The notes beneath the pieces are model-generated. The model was not told the DNA's origin and searched no databases. It saw only the letters and a list, made by a program, of their open reading frames with translations. The position numbers and the translations under genes were made by a program. A DNA stretch of 44,467 bases from an uncultured Alphaproteobacteria bacterium. Lineage in GTDB: Bacteria > Pseudomonadota > Alphaproteobacteria > HIMB59 > GCA-002718135. Numbering within the stretch: position 1 is the first letter of the stretch; every line of letters begins with the position of its first letter. Below, piece by piece: positions 1-7,656 of the stretch. The DNA lies in NCBI GenBank assembly GCA_902592345.1, contig CACJEE010000007.1, positions 1 to 44,467 on the forward strand, given 5' to 3'.

Positions 1-2
1 TT

Positions 3-167
3 CAAGGTAAAATTAATTTCGATAAAAGTATGCCCGAAGGAGTCAGTAAAAAATTATTAGATATTAGCAAGATTAAACGTCTAGGTTGGACCCCAAAAAC
101 CAAATTATCAAAAGGTTTAGGTAAAACCATAAAATATTTTAGAGAAAATTTTGATAAGTCTTACTAA
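3..167 (+). CDS. fcl: GDP-L-fucose synthase, C-terminal 54 residues (5' end outside window)
   Basis: This is an open frame running in from the left edge and ending with TAA at 165-167. The visible tail has the pattern MPEGVSKKLLDISKIKRLGW followed by a TPKTKL-type segment. That matches the end of GDP-4-keto-6-deoxymannose epimerase/reductase, where a 'P-x-G-x-x-x-K-L-L-D-x-S-x-x-x-x-L-G-W' stretch is typical. The enzyme makes GDP-L-fucose for surface polysaccharide. The next gene, a glycosyltransferase, overlaps its last 17 bases, which fits a polysaccharide operon. The Rossmann domain and catalytic residues lie outside the window, so the call rests on the tail alone. Confidence 0.75.
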   Translation, partial: QGKINFDKSMPEGVSKKLLDISKIKRLGWTPKTKLSKGLGKTIKYFRENFDKSY

Positions 168-903
168 TTCATTTTCTATAATTACCGTTACAAATAATAG
201 TCAAAGCACAATTGAGAAAACAATATTGTCAGTAATAAATCAAAGTTATAAAAATTATGAATATATTATAATTGATGGCGGCTCATCAGATAAAACATTG
301 GAAATTATTAACAAATATAAGAATAATATAGATAAATTTATTTCAGAGAATGATAATGGCATTTATGATGCTATTAACAAAGGTATTAAGCTTTCTAAAA
401 ATTCAATAATAGGTATTTTGCATTCAGATGATTCTTTTTATTCTAATGACGTTCTTTTAAAATATTCGAGAGTTTTTAAGAAAGATATTGATATAGTTTA
501 TGCAAATTTAATCATTGTTAATGATAAAAAAGTAATAAGAAGGTGGGTTTCAAATAATTTTAAAAGAAATTCATTCATGAATGGATGGTCACCCCCACAC
601 CCTACTTTTTTTGTAAGAAAAAAATATTACTCTAAATTTGGTAATTATAGTCTGAAATATAAAATTGCTTCTGATATTGATTTAATGTTTAAATTTATGG
701 AGATCCATAAACTCAAATCATATTATTTGAATACTACTACTGTAATCATGAAGACTGGAGGGGTTTCAAATAAAAATATTCTTAATAAAATAAAATTAAA
801 TTTAGAAATTATAAAAATCTTAAAATCGCAAAGAAATAATAAGTTTAAATTAATTAATTTTATTTTTAAAAAATTTTTTTATAAAATAAAACAATATTTT
901 TAA
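151..903 (+). CDS. Family 2 glycosyltransferase
   Basis: A 250-aa GT-A fold glycosyltransferase, probably transferring a sugar to a growing surface polysaccharide at the inner membrane face. It opens with FSIITVTNN, followed by IIIDGGSSDKT, DNGIYDAINKGI and the metal-binding-type LHSDDSF. This is the order seen in WcaE-like enzymes. A basic, Lys/Asn-rich C-terminus follows without a clear membrane segment. The start is TTG at 151, which is the only start that leaves the usual short lead before the first beta strand; it overlaps the fucose-synthase end by 17 bases, implying translational coupling. Donor and acceptor cannot be told from sequence. It is the last gene of its operon and ends 4 bases before a convergent gene. 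Confidence 0.85.
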   Translation: MISLTNSFSIITVTNNSQSTIEKTILSVINQSYKNYEYIIIDGGSSDKTLEIINKYKNNIDKFISENDNGIYDAINKGIKLSKNSIIGILHSDDSFYSNDVLLKYSRVFKKDIDIVYANLIIVNDKKVIRRWVSNNFKRNSFMNGWSPPHPTFFVRKKYYSKFGNYSLKYKIASDIDLMFKFMEIHKLKSYYLNTTTVIMKTGGVSNKNILNKIKLNLEIIKILKSQRNNKFKLINFIFKKFFYKIKQYF

Positions 904-907
904 TTAT

Positions 908-2155
908 TTATATATTTTCTAGAACTTCAATTAATTTATTTGTATCCTTAATTGAATTATAATGAGTCATGCTAACCCTAACTACCCCATCATTGGTATC
1001 TATTTTTAGTGCATCTAGACATCTCCATGCATAAAAATTATCATTTCTTGTAGCAATTTTATTTGCAACCAAAATTTTACTTAGTTCTTTAGATGACTTA
1101 TCTCTAGCTGTAAATGAAACTGTCGGCGCTCTATTTTTATTTGTAATAATATTTTTACCAATTAATTTTAGTTTTTTATTGTTATTAATATATTCTAAAA
1201 TTGGGTTAGCTATAATTTCCTCATGTTTTGAAATTAAATCATTAACTTTTTCAACTTTATTTCTCAAAGTTATTTTATCATTTTCAAAATGATGATTGTA
1301 TAATTTTTCTATATATTCATTAATTCCAATTAGCGATACTAACTCTTCATGATTAGGGCCTCCTGGATTGATTGTGTAAGGATAATCTCCGTCCAAAAAT
1401 TGATGGTTTTGATTTGGTAAATTTTTTAAAATATCTTTTTTACCATATAATAAGGCCAAGTGAGGTCCATAAGTTTTATACAAACTAAAAGTATAAAAAT
1501 CTACCTCAAGATCTTTTACATCTGGAAAACCATGAGGAGCGTATGAAACTCCATCGCCAATTACAATTGCATTATACTTATGAGCTAAATTTGAAATTTT
1601 TTTTAAATCGTTAACACTTCCAACTATATTTGAGCAATGAGTAACAGCTACAATTTTTGTTTTATTGTTTAGTAATTCTTCAAATTTCTCTATCTCTAAT
1701 TCTGCAGTATCTGGATTTATCTTCCATTCTTTTATCACAGCACCATTTTCTGATAACCTTCTCCATGGACTTATATTAGCCTCATGGTCTTGATTTGTAA
1801 CAATTATTTCATCACCAGGTTTTATTGAATATTTGAGAGCATTAGACAAAACATACAAATTAATTGATGTTGAACCACCAATTATAATTTCTTTTGTATC
1901 TGCATTAATCATTTTTGCAAAAAGTTTAGTTGCTAAATCCATATTTTCACCAGCTTTTTTTGCCATTGGATATTCTGCATATGGTTGAACTTTTGTTGAA
2001 GTCATGAATTCATTTAATTTATCAATTACTTGTTTTGGAACATAGCTACCACCGGCATTTTCAAAAAAAGACCATTCTTTGCAAATTGGATCACTAAATG
2101 CTGGAAATTGCGATCTAACAAAATCTATATCGAGCTCAGTATTACTAATATTCAA
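908..2155 (-). CDS. Class V aminotransferase-fold PLP enzyme (cysteine desulfurase/isopenicillin-N-epimerase-like)
   Basis: 415 aa, fold type I PLP enzyme. FFENAGGSYVP near residue 31, GGSTSINLYVL near 93, QDHEAN near 122, DGVSYAPH with Asp201, and the Schiff-base lysine in SLYKTYGPH (Lys227) are all in place. The C-terminal small domain carries RAPTVSFT and a TRNDNFYAWRCLDAL segment. The family contains cysteine desulfurases, kynureninase-like and epimerase-like enzymes. Here it sits away from Fe-S genes and is divergent (42 bases apart) from a class II aldolase-like gene and an aldehyde dehydrogenase, so an amino-acid lyase or transaminase role in amine catabolism is more likely than Fe-S assembly. 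The exact substrate is unknown. Confidence 0.85.
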   Translation of the reverse strand: MNISNTELDIDFVRSQFPAFSDPICKEWSFFENAGGSYVPKQVIDKLNEFMTSTKVQPYAEYPMAKKAGENMDLATKLFAKMINADTKEIIIGGSTSINLYVLSNALKYSIKPGDEIIVTNQDHEANISPWRRLSENGAVIKEWKINPDTAELEIEKFEELLNNKTKIVAVTHCSNIVGSVNDLKKISNLAHKYNAIVIGDGVSYAPHGFPDVKDLEVDFYTFSLYKTYGPHLALLYGKKDILKNLPNQNHQFLDGDYPYTINPGGPNHEELVSLIGINEYIEKLYNHHFENDKITLRNKVEKVNDLISKHEEIIANPILEYINNNKKLKLIGKNIITNKNRAPTVSFTARDKSSKELSKILVANKIATRNDNFYAWRCLDALKIDTNDGVVRVSMTHYNSIKDTNKLIEVLENI

Positions 2156-2197
2156 AAAAAAACTCCTATTTTATAAAAAATATTCTATACTTTTTAT

Positions 2198-2941
2198 ATG
2201 AAAGATAATAGAAAATTTGATAATGAAGAGCTTAAAAATCGAAGTGATTTAGCAGCAGCATACCATCTTGCTGATATATATGGATTTAGTGATATTATTT
2301 GGAATCACATTACTTGCAAAACATCCTCTGAAAAAAATACATTTCTAATAAATAAATTTGGATTAAGGTATAATGAAGTAACTGCATCTAATTTACTTGA
2401 AATTGATCTTGAAGGAAATGTTATTTCCGGTGAAGGTGAAATAAATTATACAGGTTTCGTAATTCATGGCGCTATTCATAAAAGCAGAAAGGATCTTCAT
2501 TGTGTAATGCATTCTCACTCTAGATCAGGATTGGCGGTTTCTTGTTTAAAAGATGGCTTAGAAATTTTAATTCAAGACTCTGCTATGTTTCATAATAGAA
2601 TAAGCTACCATGATTGGGAAGGTATGTCGACAAGTACAGATGAGTGTGAGTCAATATCAAAAGATTTAGGAAAAAATAATTCTATGATTTTAAGAAATCA
2701 TGGACTTTTAACTTCTGGCAAAACAATATCAGAAGCTTTTATGCTCATGTATTATCTAGATAGAGCATGTAAGGTTCAACTTGATTTGCTTTCAACAAAT
2801 AAAGAAATAATTAGACCTTCTGAAAATTTATTGGAATTTGCTGCCGGTCAATTTAATGATCCAAAATATAAACTTGGAGAACATGAATGGCCAGCCTTAA
2901 AAAGGATGCTAAATCAAAATAATAGTATATATGATCAATAA
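2198..2941 (+). CDS. Class II aldolase/adducin-family protein
   Basis: 247 aa, a single class II aldolase/adducin domain. The predicted zinc ligands are visible: His105 and His107 in VMHSHSRSG and His168 in LRNHGLL. The N-terminal part (RSDLAAAYHLADIYGF, WNHIT) is the usual opening of the non-sugar-phosphate branch of the family, which is often annotated only by fold. Its stop overlaps the start of the following aldehyde dehydrogenase by one base (TAATG), so the two are co-translated. A lyase step that releases an aldehyde for the dehydrogenase is plausible, but this is inference. No recognisable SD sequence precedes the ATG. Confidence 0.85.
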   Translation: MKDNRKFDNEELKNRSDLAAAYHLADIYGFSDIIWNHITCKTSSEKNTFLINKFGLRYNEVTASNLLEIDLEGNVISGEGEINYTGFVIHGAIHKSRKDLHCVMHSHSRSGLAVSCLKDGLEILIQDSAMFHNRISYHDWEGMSTSTDECESISKDLGKNNSMILRNHGLLTSGKTISEAFMLMYYLDRACKVQLDLLSTNKEIIRPSENLLEFAAGQFNDPKYKLGEHEWPALKRMLNQNNSIYDQ

Positions 2942-4437
2942 TGAGTCTCACAAATGAAAATATAACAAAAGTTAAATCAAATTTAAATTATCCTTCACAA
3001 TTATTTATTAATGGCAAATATCAAAAATCAATTTCTGAAAAATCTTTTGATAATATTTCACCGATTGATGGTAATGTAATCAACGAAGTTTGTTTAGCTC
3101 ATCAAGAGGATGTTGATATAGCAGTTTTAAAGGCAAGAGAAACTTTTAATAAAGGCAATTGGTCAAATTTATCTCCATCCCAAAGAAAAAAAATTCTTTT
3201 AAAGTTTGCAACACTATTAGAGAGAGATCGTTTAGAACTAGCACTTCTAGATACAATCGATATGGGCAAAACTATTAATGACACATATAATGCAGACCTG
3301 CCAACCAGCATTGATAATATTGAATGGTACGCTGAAATTATTGATAAGTTATTCGATGATATATCACCTAGTTCAAAACAATATATGGGCTTAATTACTA
3401 AGGAGCCAATTGGTGTAGTAGCAGCTATAGTTCCTTGGAATTACCCTTTATGGATGGCAATATGGAAAATTGCACCGGCTCTGATTACTGGAAATTCTGT
3501 TATTTTAAAACCTGCTGAGCAATCTCCAATGAGCGCAATTAAAATTGGAGCCTTATTATCCGAAGCAGGAGTGCCAGATGGAGTATTTTCTGTTTTACCG
3601 GGAGATGGGCCTATAACTGGTAAATCTTTATGTCTTCATAATGATGTTGATTGTGTTGCTTTTACAGGTTCTGGAGAAGTAGGAAAACTTATTCTACAAT
3701 ATTCTGGACAATCAAATATGAAAAGAGTGCAATTAGAATGTGGAGGAAAATCACCAAATATAATTTTTGCAGATTGCCCTGATATTGACTCTGCAGCAGA
3801 AGCATCTGCTTATGCAATTTTTGGAAACCAAGGAGAGGTATGTTCAGCGGGTTCTAGACTTATTGTGCAAGAAGAGATTGAAAATGAGTTTGTGGAAAAA
3901 GTTTCTAAATTAAGTAAAAATATGCATCCATCTAATCCTTTTGATCCAAAATCATTTGCTGGAGCAATAGTAAATGCTGAACAGTTAGATAAAATTAATA
4001 AATATGTCAATATTGGCAAAGAAGAAGGTGCTAATGTTGAAGTTGGAGGAAATATTACTATGAAAGAAACAGGAGGTTATTATTTTGAGCCAACAATATT
4101 TAAAAATGTTAAGAACAATATGAAAATTGCACAAGAAGAAATTTTTGGACCTGTTCTCACTACTTTGACTTTTTCAAAATTTGAAGAAGCAATATCAATT
4201 GCTAATGATACTGAATACGGACTCGCTGCAGGTGTTTGGACAAGTGATGTTAATAAAGCTATAAAAGCTTCAAGAGAAATTCGTGCTGGAACAGTATATA
4301 TAAATAACTATGAAGAAGGTATAGACTCAACTATTCCGCTTGGTGGATATAAACAGTCAGGAATTGGTAGAGACAATGGTTATCAAGCTCTAGAAAATTA
4401 TCTCCAAGTAAAATCAACTTGGATAAAAATTACTTAA
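2941..4437 (+). CDS. NAD-dependent aldehyde dehydrogenase (betaine/gamma-trimethylaminobutyraldehyde/PuuC type)
   Basis: 498 aa, full-length ALDH superfamily member. VPWNYPLW holds Asn167, FTGSGEVGK lies at 241-249, the general base is Glu266 in LECGGKSP, and the nucleophile is Cys301 in GNQGEVCSAGSR. EEIFGPV follows near the C-terminus. It oxidises an aldehyde to the acid. Length and the QGEVCSAGSR context resemble betaine-aldehyde, 4-trimethylaminobutyraldehyde and gamma-glutamyl-aminobutyraldehyde dehydrogenases. Its convergent neighbour is a gamma-butyrobetaine-hydroxylase-like gene, which favours trimethylaminobutyraldehyde to gamma-butyrobetaine; PuuC-type activity for the distal polyamine genes is the main alternative. 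It is coupled to the upstream aldolase-like gene. Its stop interlocks with the opposing stop in a 4-base overlap. Confidence 0.88.
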   Translation: MSLTNENITKVKSNLNYPSQLFINGKYQKSISEKSFDNISPIDGNVINEVCLAHQEDVDIAVLKARETFNKGNWSNLSPSQRKKILLKFATLLERDRLELALLDTIDMGKTINDTYNADLPTSIDNIEWYAEIIDKLFDDISPSSKQYMGLITKEPIGVVAAIVPWNYPLWMAIWKIAPALITGNSVILKPAEQSPMSAIKIGALLSEAGVPDGVFSVLPGDGPITGKSLCLHNDVDCVAFTGSGEVGKLILQYSGQSNMKRVQLECGGKSPNIIFADCPDIDSAAEASAYAIFGNQGEVCSAGSRLIVQEEIENEFVEKVSKLSKNMHPSNPFDPKSFAGAIVNAEQLDKINKYVNIGKEEGANVEVGGNITMKETGGYYFEPTIFKNVKNNMKIAQEEIFGPVLTTLTFSKFEEAISIANDTEYGLAAGVWTSDVNKAIKASREIRAGTVYINNYEEGIDSTIPLGGYKQSGIGRDNGYQALENYLQVKSTWIKIT

Positions 4438-5573
4438 AACCGAATTTCATTTAAATAATTGAGTTTTGACGTAACTTCATCTCTTTCAATATAATAACCT
4501 TGTAAATGTCTATTACCAGAATTTGCATCAAATTTTGTTCTACCATGTAATACTCTTCTATTATCGAAGCAAAAAATATCTCCTGCTTTTAATTTAAATT
4601 GAATTTGAAATTTTTTATTATGTAATTGTTGATAAAAAAAGAAATAAGCTTCATAAAAATCATGCATTATATTTGGACTTAAATCTAAAGTCCCCATTGC
4701 GCCCAAGTTTATTCTAATTTCCTCATAATCATTATGATTATTGATTTTAATTATTGGAGATTTCTGAATTCTAATATTTTTTTGCGTGTAATCATTGTCT
4801 TTAAAAATAACCTCATTTTGAATTAATAATTTAAATTTTTTAAATTCTTTATTTTTTATGTAGTTAGCAACAGCAAACCCATCAACTGCAGTTGAACTAC
4901 CTCCTTCAGAGTCATTTTTTAAACAATGCAAAAATTGATATCCAGGAACATATTCATAATATGGAAGGTCAGTATGATTCGGGAGTGAATCAGCAGTGTA
5001 TGCTTGATTGTTAGGCTTAGGTATATTTATAACTTCAAAAGGTGTTCCGAAAAATGTTTCGCGATATTTTCCAATTTTATCTAAAATTTTAAAAGCAGAT
5101 TTATTTTTAGTAGGCGCATTCTCTACTATAGTTATCCCAAATGAATAAATTGCTTGAAGCCATTTTTTTAATTCTTTTTTATCTGAAACTATTTTTTTAT
5201 AATCAAATACTACTAATTTAATTTTATTAGCAAATTTTGCATTCCATAATTTATATTTAGATTGATAAGGTTTTAAATTTTTTTCAGTATAGCAATTATC
5301 TCTTATCCATTTCAAATTATAAATTGAATTATGATTATTTTCAGACCAAGAGATATGCAGACTTTTGTTAGTAAATCTAAAATCTATTGGCTTTATTCTT
5401 CTGGTAACAGAGAGAATATTGAATTTTCTCATTCTTGTATCTTTATGAAATCCAGTAGGGCAGTTGTCTCTTAACCAAAGAAAATGAAATTTACTTATAT
5501 GATTATCACTCCAATATATCTGAAGGTATTTATTTCTTGTTCTAATTTTAACTATTTTATATTTATCTTGCAT
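4434..5573 (-). CDS. Gamma-butyrobetaine hydroxylase-like Fe(II)/2-oxoglutarate dioxygenase
   Basis: 379 aa, matching the length of bacterial gamma-butyrobetaine hydroxylases. An N-terminal GBBH-type domain (about 1-100, with LWLRDNC twice-like repeats) precedes a TauD/TfdA catalytic domain. The iron triad is visible as His200 and Asp202 (NHTD) and His343 (LHGRT), with Arg355 (NRHLQGYY) as likely 2-oxoglutarate anchor. In human BBOX1 the N-domain zinc is held by Cys38, Cys40, Cys43 and His82. Here Cys38 and a histidine (His81) remain, but position 40 is Thr and 43 is His. Likely reaction: gamma-butyrobetaine to carnitine. TmpA (trimethylaminoethylphosphonate hydroxylase) is a close relative that is easily misannotated this way, so the substrate is open. 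It is a single gene, convergent with the aldehyde dehydrogenase. Confidence 0.82.
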   Translation of the reverse strand: MQDKYKIVKIRTRNKYLQIYWSDNHISKFHFLWLRDNCPTGFHKDTRMRKFNILSVTRRIKPIDFRFTNKSLHISWSENNHNSIYNLKWIRDNCYTEKNLKPYQSKYKLWNAKFANKIKLVVFDYKKIVSDKKELKKWLQAIYSFGITIVENAPTKNKSAFKILDKIGKYRETFFGTPFEVINIPKPNNQAYTADSLPNHTDLPYYEYVPGYQFLHCLKNDSEGGSSTAVDGFAVANYIKNKEFKKFKLLIQNEVIFKDNDYTQKNIRIQKSPIIKINNHNDYEEIRINLGAMGTLDLSPNIMHDFYEAYFFFYQQLHNKKFQIQFKLKAGDIFCFDNRRVLHGRTKFDANSGNRHLQGYYIERDEVTSKLNYLNEIRF

Positions 5574-5632
5574 TTCAAATAACTTTACTATTGGCTACCA
5601 TAAATTTAATTTTAATTTAAAACTTTTTTTTT

Positions 5633-6487
5633 ATGAACAAAAAATTACTTGGGATATTATTAATGACACTAGGTATGTTCTGTCTAAGTGTAAATGACAT
5701 GACTTATAAAAACTTAACAATAAATTTTCCTGTTTGGGAAGCTATATTTTTTCGAGCATTTAGTGGGTCAATTATTTCTATATTTTTAGTTTATCGTTCA
5801 GGTATAACATCAATAAAAACTAAAAAACCAATTAGGCATTTTGTTAGAGCTTTTTCAGCTGTTGGATGTGTTGTGCTTTACATTTTTGGTATAAAATACT
5901 TATTGCTTTCAGAAAACATTGCCATTGCTCACAGTGCCCCAATTATTGCAGCCTTACTTGCAGTACCAATACTTGGAGAAAAAATTGGCATTCATAGAAT
6001 GTTAGCAATAGTTTTAGGTTTTGTTGGCGTTTTGATAATCATAAAGCCTGGCACTGATTTGTTTCAACTGAAAGCCTTACTGCCAATAGGCTCAGCTTTT
6101 TTTATGGCTGCAGTATATTTATCTACAAGATCTTTAATGAATACAGAGACAAGTACATCAATAGTATTTTATTATTCTTTTTCATTACTTTTTACGTCTA
6201 TTATATTTTTTCCAGCAGATTTTATTATACCAGATATCTTTAATTTAACTTTAGCACTAAGTCTTGGTGTTATGGGGTCTTTTGGCCATTACTTTATGTC
6301 ACAAGCTGCAAGACATGCTGATGTGGCTGTAACTTCCCCTTTTGAATACACATCATTTATATTTGTAGGGTTAATGGGATACTTGTTTTTTAATGAAATA
6401 CCTAGTAATTCTGTTGTTATAGGAGCTATACTAATCATAATTAGTGGTATTTATATTGCGTACAGAGAGAGGAAAAATGATTATTAA
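5633..6487 (+). CDS. EamA/DMT-family transporter
   Basis: 284 aa integral membrane protein with about ten hydrophobic segments arranged as two EamA repeats. The first repeat includes MTLGMFCLSVNDM and FFRAFSGS near residues 10-50 and the LLSENIAIAHSAPIIAAL helix near 87-106; the second includes SYFMSQAARHADVA-like sequence near 218-232 and ends IIISGIYIAYRERK. The family moves small organic metabolites across the inner membrane in either direction. It stands alone, divergent from the hydroxylase and followed by the betaine importer, so export or uptake of an amine or amino acid is possible but not shown. Confidence 0.85.
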   Translation: MNKKLLGILLMTLGMFCLSVNDMTYKNLTINFPVWEAIFFRAFSGSIISIFLVYRSGITSIKTKKPIRHFVRAFSAVGCVVLYIFGIKYLLLSENIAIAHSAPIIAALLAVPILGEKIGIHRMLAIVLGFVGVLIIIKPGTDLFQLKALLPIGSAFFMAAVYLSTRSLMNTETSTSIVFYYSFSLLFTSIIFFPADFIIPDIFNLTLALSLGVMGSFGHYFMSQAARHADVAVTSPFEYTSFIFVGLMGYLFFNEIPSNSVVIGAILIIISGIYIAYRERKNDY

Positions 6488-6525
6488 AAATATCCAATAA
6501 ATCTGTCATTTTTTTCAAATATAAG

Positions 6526-6553
6526 TTGTTTCTAGATAAATAACCGATATAAA
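6526..6553 (+). promoter_or_regulatory. Predicted sigma70-type promoter of the betaine importer operon
   Basis: TTGTTT at 6526-6531 and TATAAA at 6548-6553 are separated by 16 bases, placing a transcription start about 18-20 bases before the start codon region at 6579. Such pairs occur by chance in AT-rich DNA. The position in the only sizeable spacer before the operon supports it. Confidence 0.45.
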
Positions 6554-6565
6554 ATTTAAATAATT

Positions 6566-6572
6566 AGGAGGA
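6566..6572 (+). promoter_or_regulatory. Strong ribosome binding site of the binding-protein gene
   Basis: AGGAGGA lies 6 bases before the ATG at 6579. It is the closest match to the canonical Shine-Dalgarno sequence noticed in the window, where many genes have none. It fixes the start and points to high expression of the periplasmic binding protein. Confidence 0.85.
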
Positions 6573-6578
6573 AAGAAT

Positions 6579-7601
6579 ATGAAATTTATTAAAAAATCAT
6601 TTCTAGTTCTATCTCTTTTATCATTTTTCTCCCTAAGCTCTTTTAGTGCAAATGCTTGTACTGTTAAAGTTGGAGATTTTGACTGGGATAGTGCTAATAT
6701 TCATACGGCTATTGGTTCTTATATTATGGAACATGGTTATGGCTGTGATGTTGAAGTAACTAAAGGAAGTACAAATCCAATTTTAGCGGCTTTAATTGAT
6801 AATCAACTAGATATAATTTTTGAGCACTGGACTGATAATAATGTTGCTTTAATTGATCCAGAATTAGCTTCAGGAAATTTAGTTGATCTTGGGATTAACA
6901 CACCTGCATCAGAACAGGCTTTCTTTGTTGATAGAGCAACTTCTGAAGCACATGGAATTACTAGTGTAGATGACTTGAAAAAACCTGGTATTTGGGAACT
7001 GTTTAAAGATCCTGAAGATCCATCTAAAGGAAGAATTACAAGCTGTATTTCTGGTTGGACTTGTTACACAATCAATCTTGTAAAAATAATGGAATACGGT
7101 CTTGGTGATATGTACACAAACTTTGACCCTGGTTCTGGTGGAGCATTAGATGCCGCTATAGCTGGTGCTTTTGCTAAAGGACAGCCAATCGTTACTTATT
7201 ATTGGACTCCAACAAGTTTAATGGGAAAACCTGAAATTGACATGGTTCGTTTAACTGAGCCTGCTTATGATAAAGCTTGCTGGGACGCTATGATGGTTGT
7301 TGTAAACAAAATCAAAGCAGACGGTCCTGACGCTTATGAGCCTTCTTGTGCAAATGAGTATAAAGATATGGCTTTAACAAAGCTTGCTACAGGTAAATTT
7401 GCTGCTGATAATGCAGATATCATTGCTTTCGCGGATGCTTATACTATCACAACATCAGTTGTTAATAATATGTTAGCATACTATGTTGATGAGTCAGGTG
7501 GCGACATGGAAGCTACAGCAATGCATTATTTAGAAAATCATTCTGAATGGGAATCTTGGGTTCCTGCAGACGTAGCTGCAAAAGTAAAAAGCACATTATA
7601 A
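6579..7601 (+). CDS. ABC importer substrate-binding protein, glycine betaine/choline/TMAO (OpuAC/ProX) type
   Basis: 340 aa periplasmic protein. A Sec signal peptide covers residues 1-26, with cleavage after SANA. The -2 Asn makes a lipobox at Cys27 unlikely. The mature part shows the OpuAC fold with tryptophan-containing segments FDWDSANIH, FEHWTDN, SGWTCY and YYWTPTSL, which in this family build the aromatic box that holds a quaternary ammonium group. Four or more cysteines (Cys27, and those in SCISGWTC and AYDKACW) may form disulfides. It precedes the permease and ATPase genes, separated by a hairpin that could boost its level over theirs. Betaine, choline, carnitine and TMAO cannot be told apart by eye; SDR and choline-dehydrogenase-like genes downstream favour choline or betaine. 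Confidence 0.88.
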   Translation: MKFIKKSFLVLSLLSFFSLSSFSANACTVKVGDFDWDSANIHTAIGSYIMEHGYGCDVEVTKGSTNPILAALIDNQLDIIFEHWTDNNVALIDPELASGNLVDLGINTPASEQAFFVDRATSEAHGITSVDDLKKPGIWELFKDPEDPSKGRITSCISGWTCYTINLVKIMEYGLGDMYTNFDPGSGGALDAAIAGAFAKGQPIVTYYWTPTSLMGKPEIDMVRLTEPAYDKACWDAMMVVVNKIKADGPDAYEPSCANEYKDMALTKLATGKFAADNADIIAFADAYTITTSVVNNMLAYYVDESGGDMEATAMHYLENHSEWESWVPADVAAKVKSTL

Positions 7602-7615
7602 TTCATTATAAATTA

Positions 7616-7640
7616 AGTCAGGATCATCAAGATCCTGGCT
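7616..7640 (+). terminator. Stem-loop between binding protein and permease (attenuator or 3' end stabiliser)
   Basis: Two 10-base arms (7616-7625 and 7631-7640) pair fully apart from one G-T wobble, around the loop ATCAA. Only a weak run of T follows (TTCAAATATTT), so full termination is doubtful. Such hairpins after binding-protein genes commonly protect the upstream message or pass only part of transcription to the permease. Confidence 0.65.
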
Positions 7641-7656
7641 TTCAAATATTTAAAAT

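Noticed and set aside
908-2155. Class V aminotransferase as SufS for Fe-S assembly
   Set aside because: No suf or isc genes adjoin, and the neighbours are aldolase-like and aldehyde dehydrogenase genes.
6488-6578. Possible riboswitch or leader RNA before the betaine importer
   Set aside because: Only 91 bases with no stable stems; promoter and RBS explain it.
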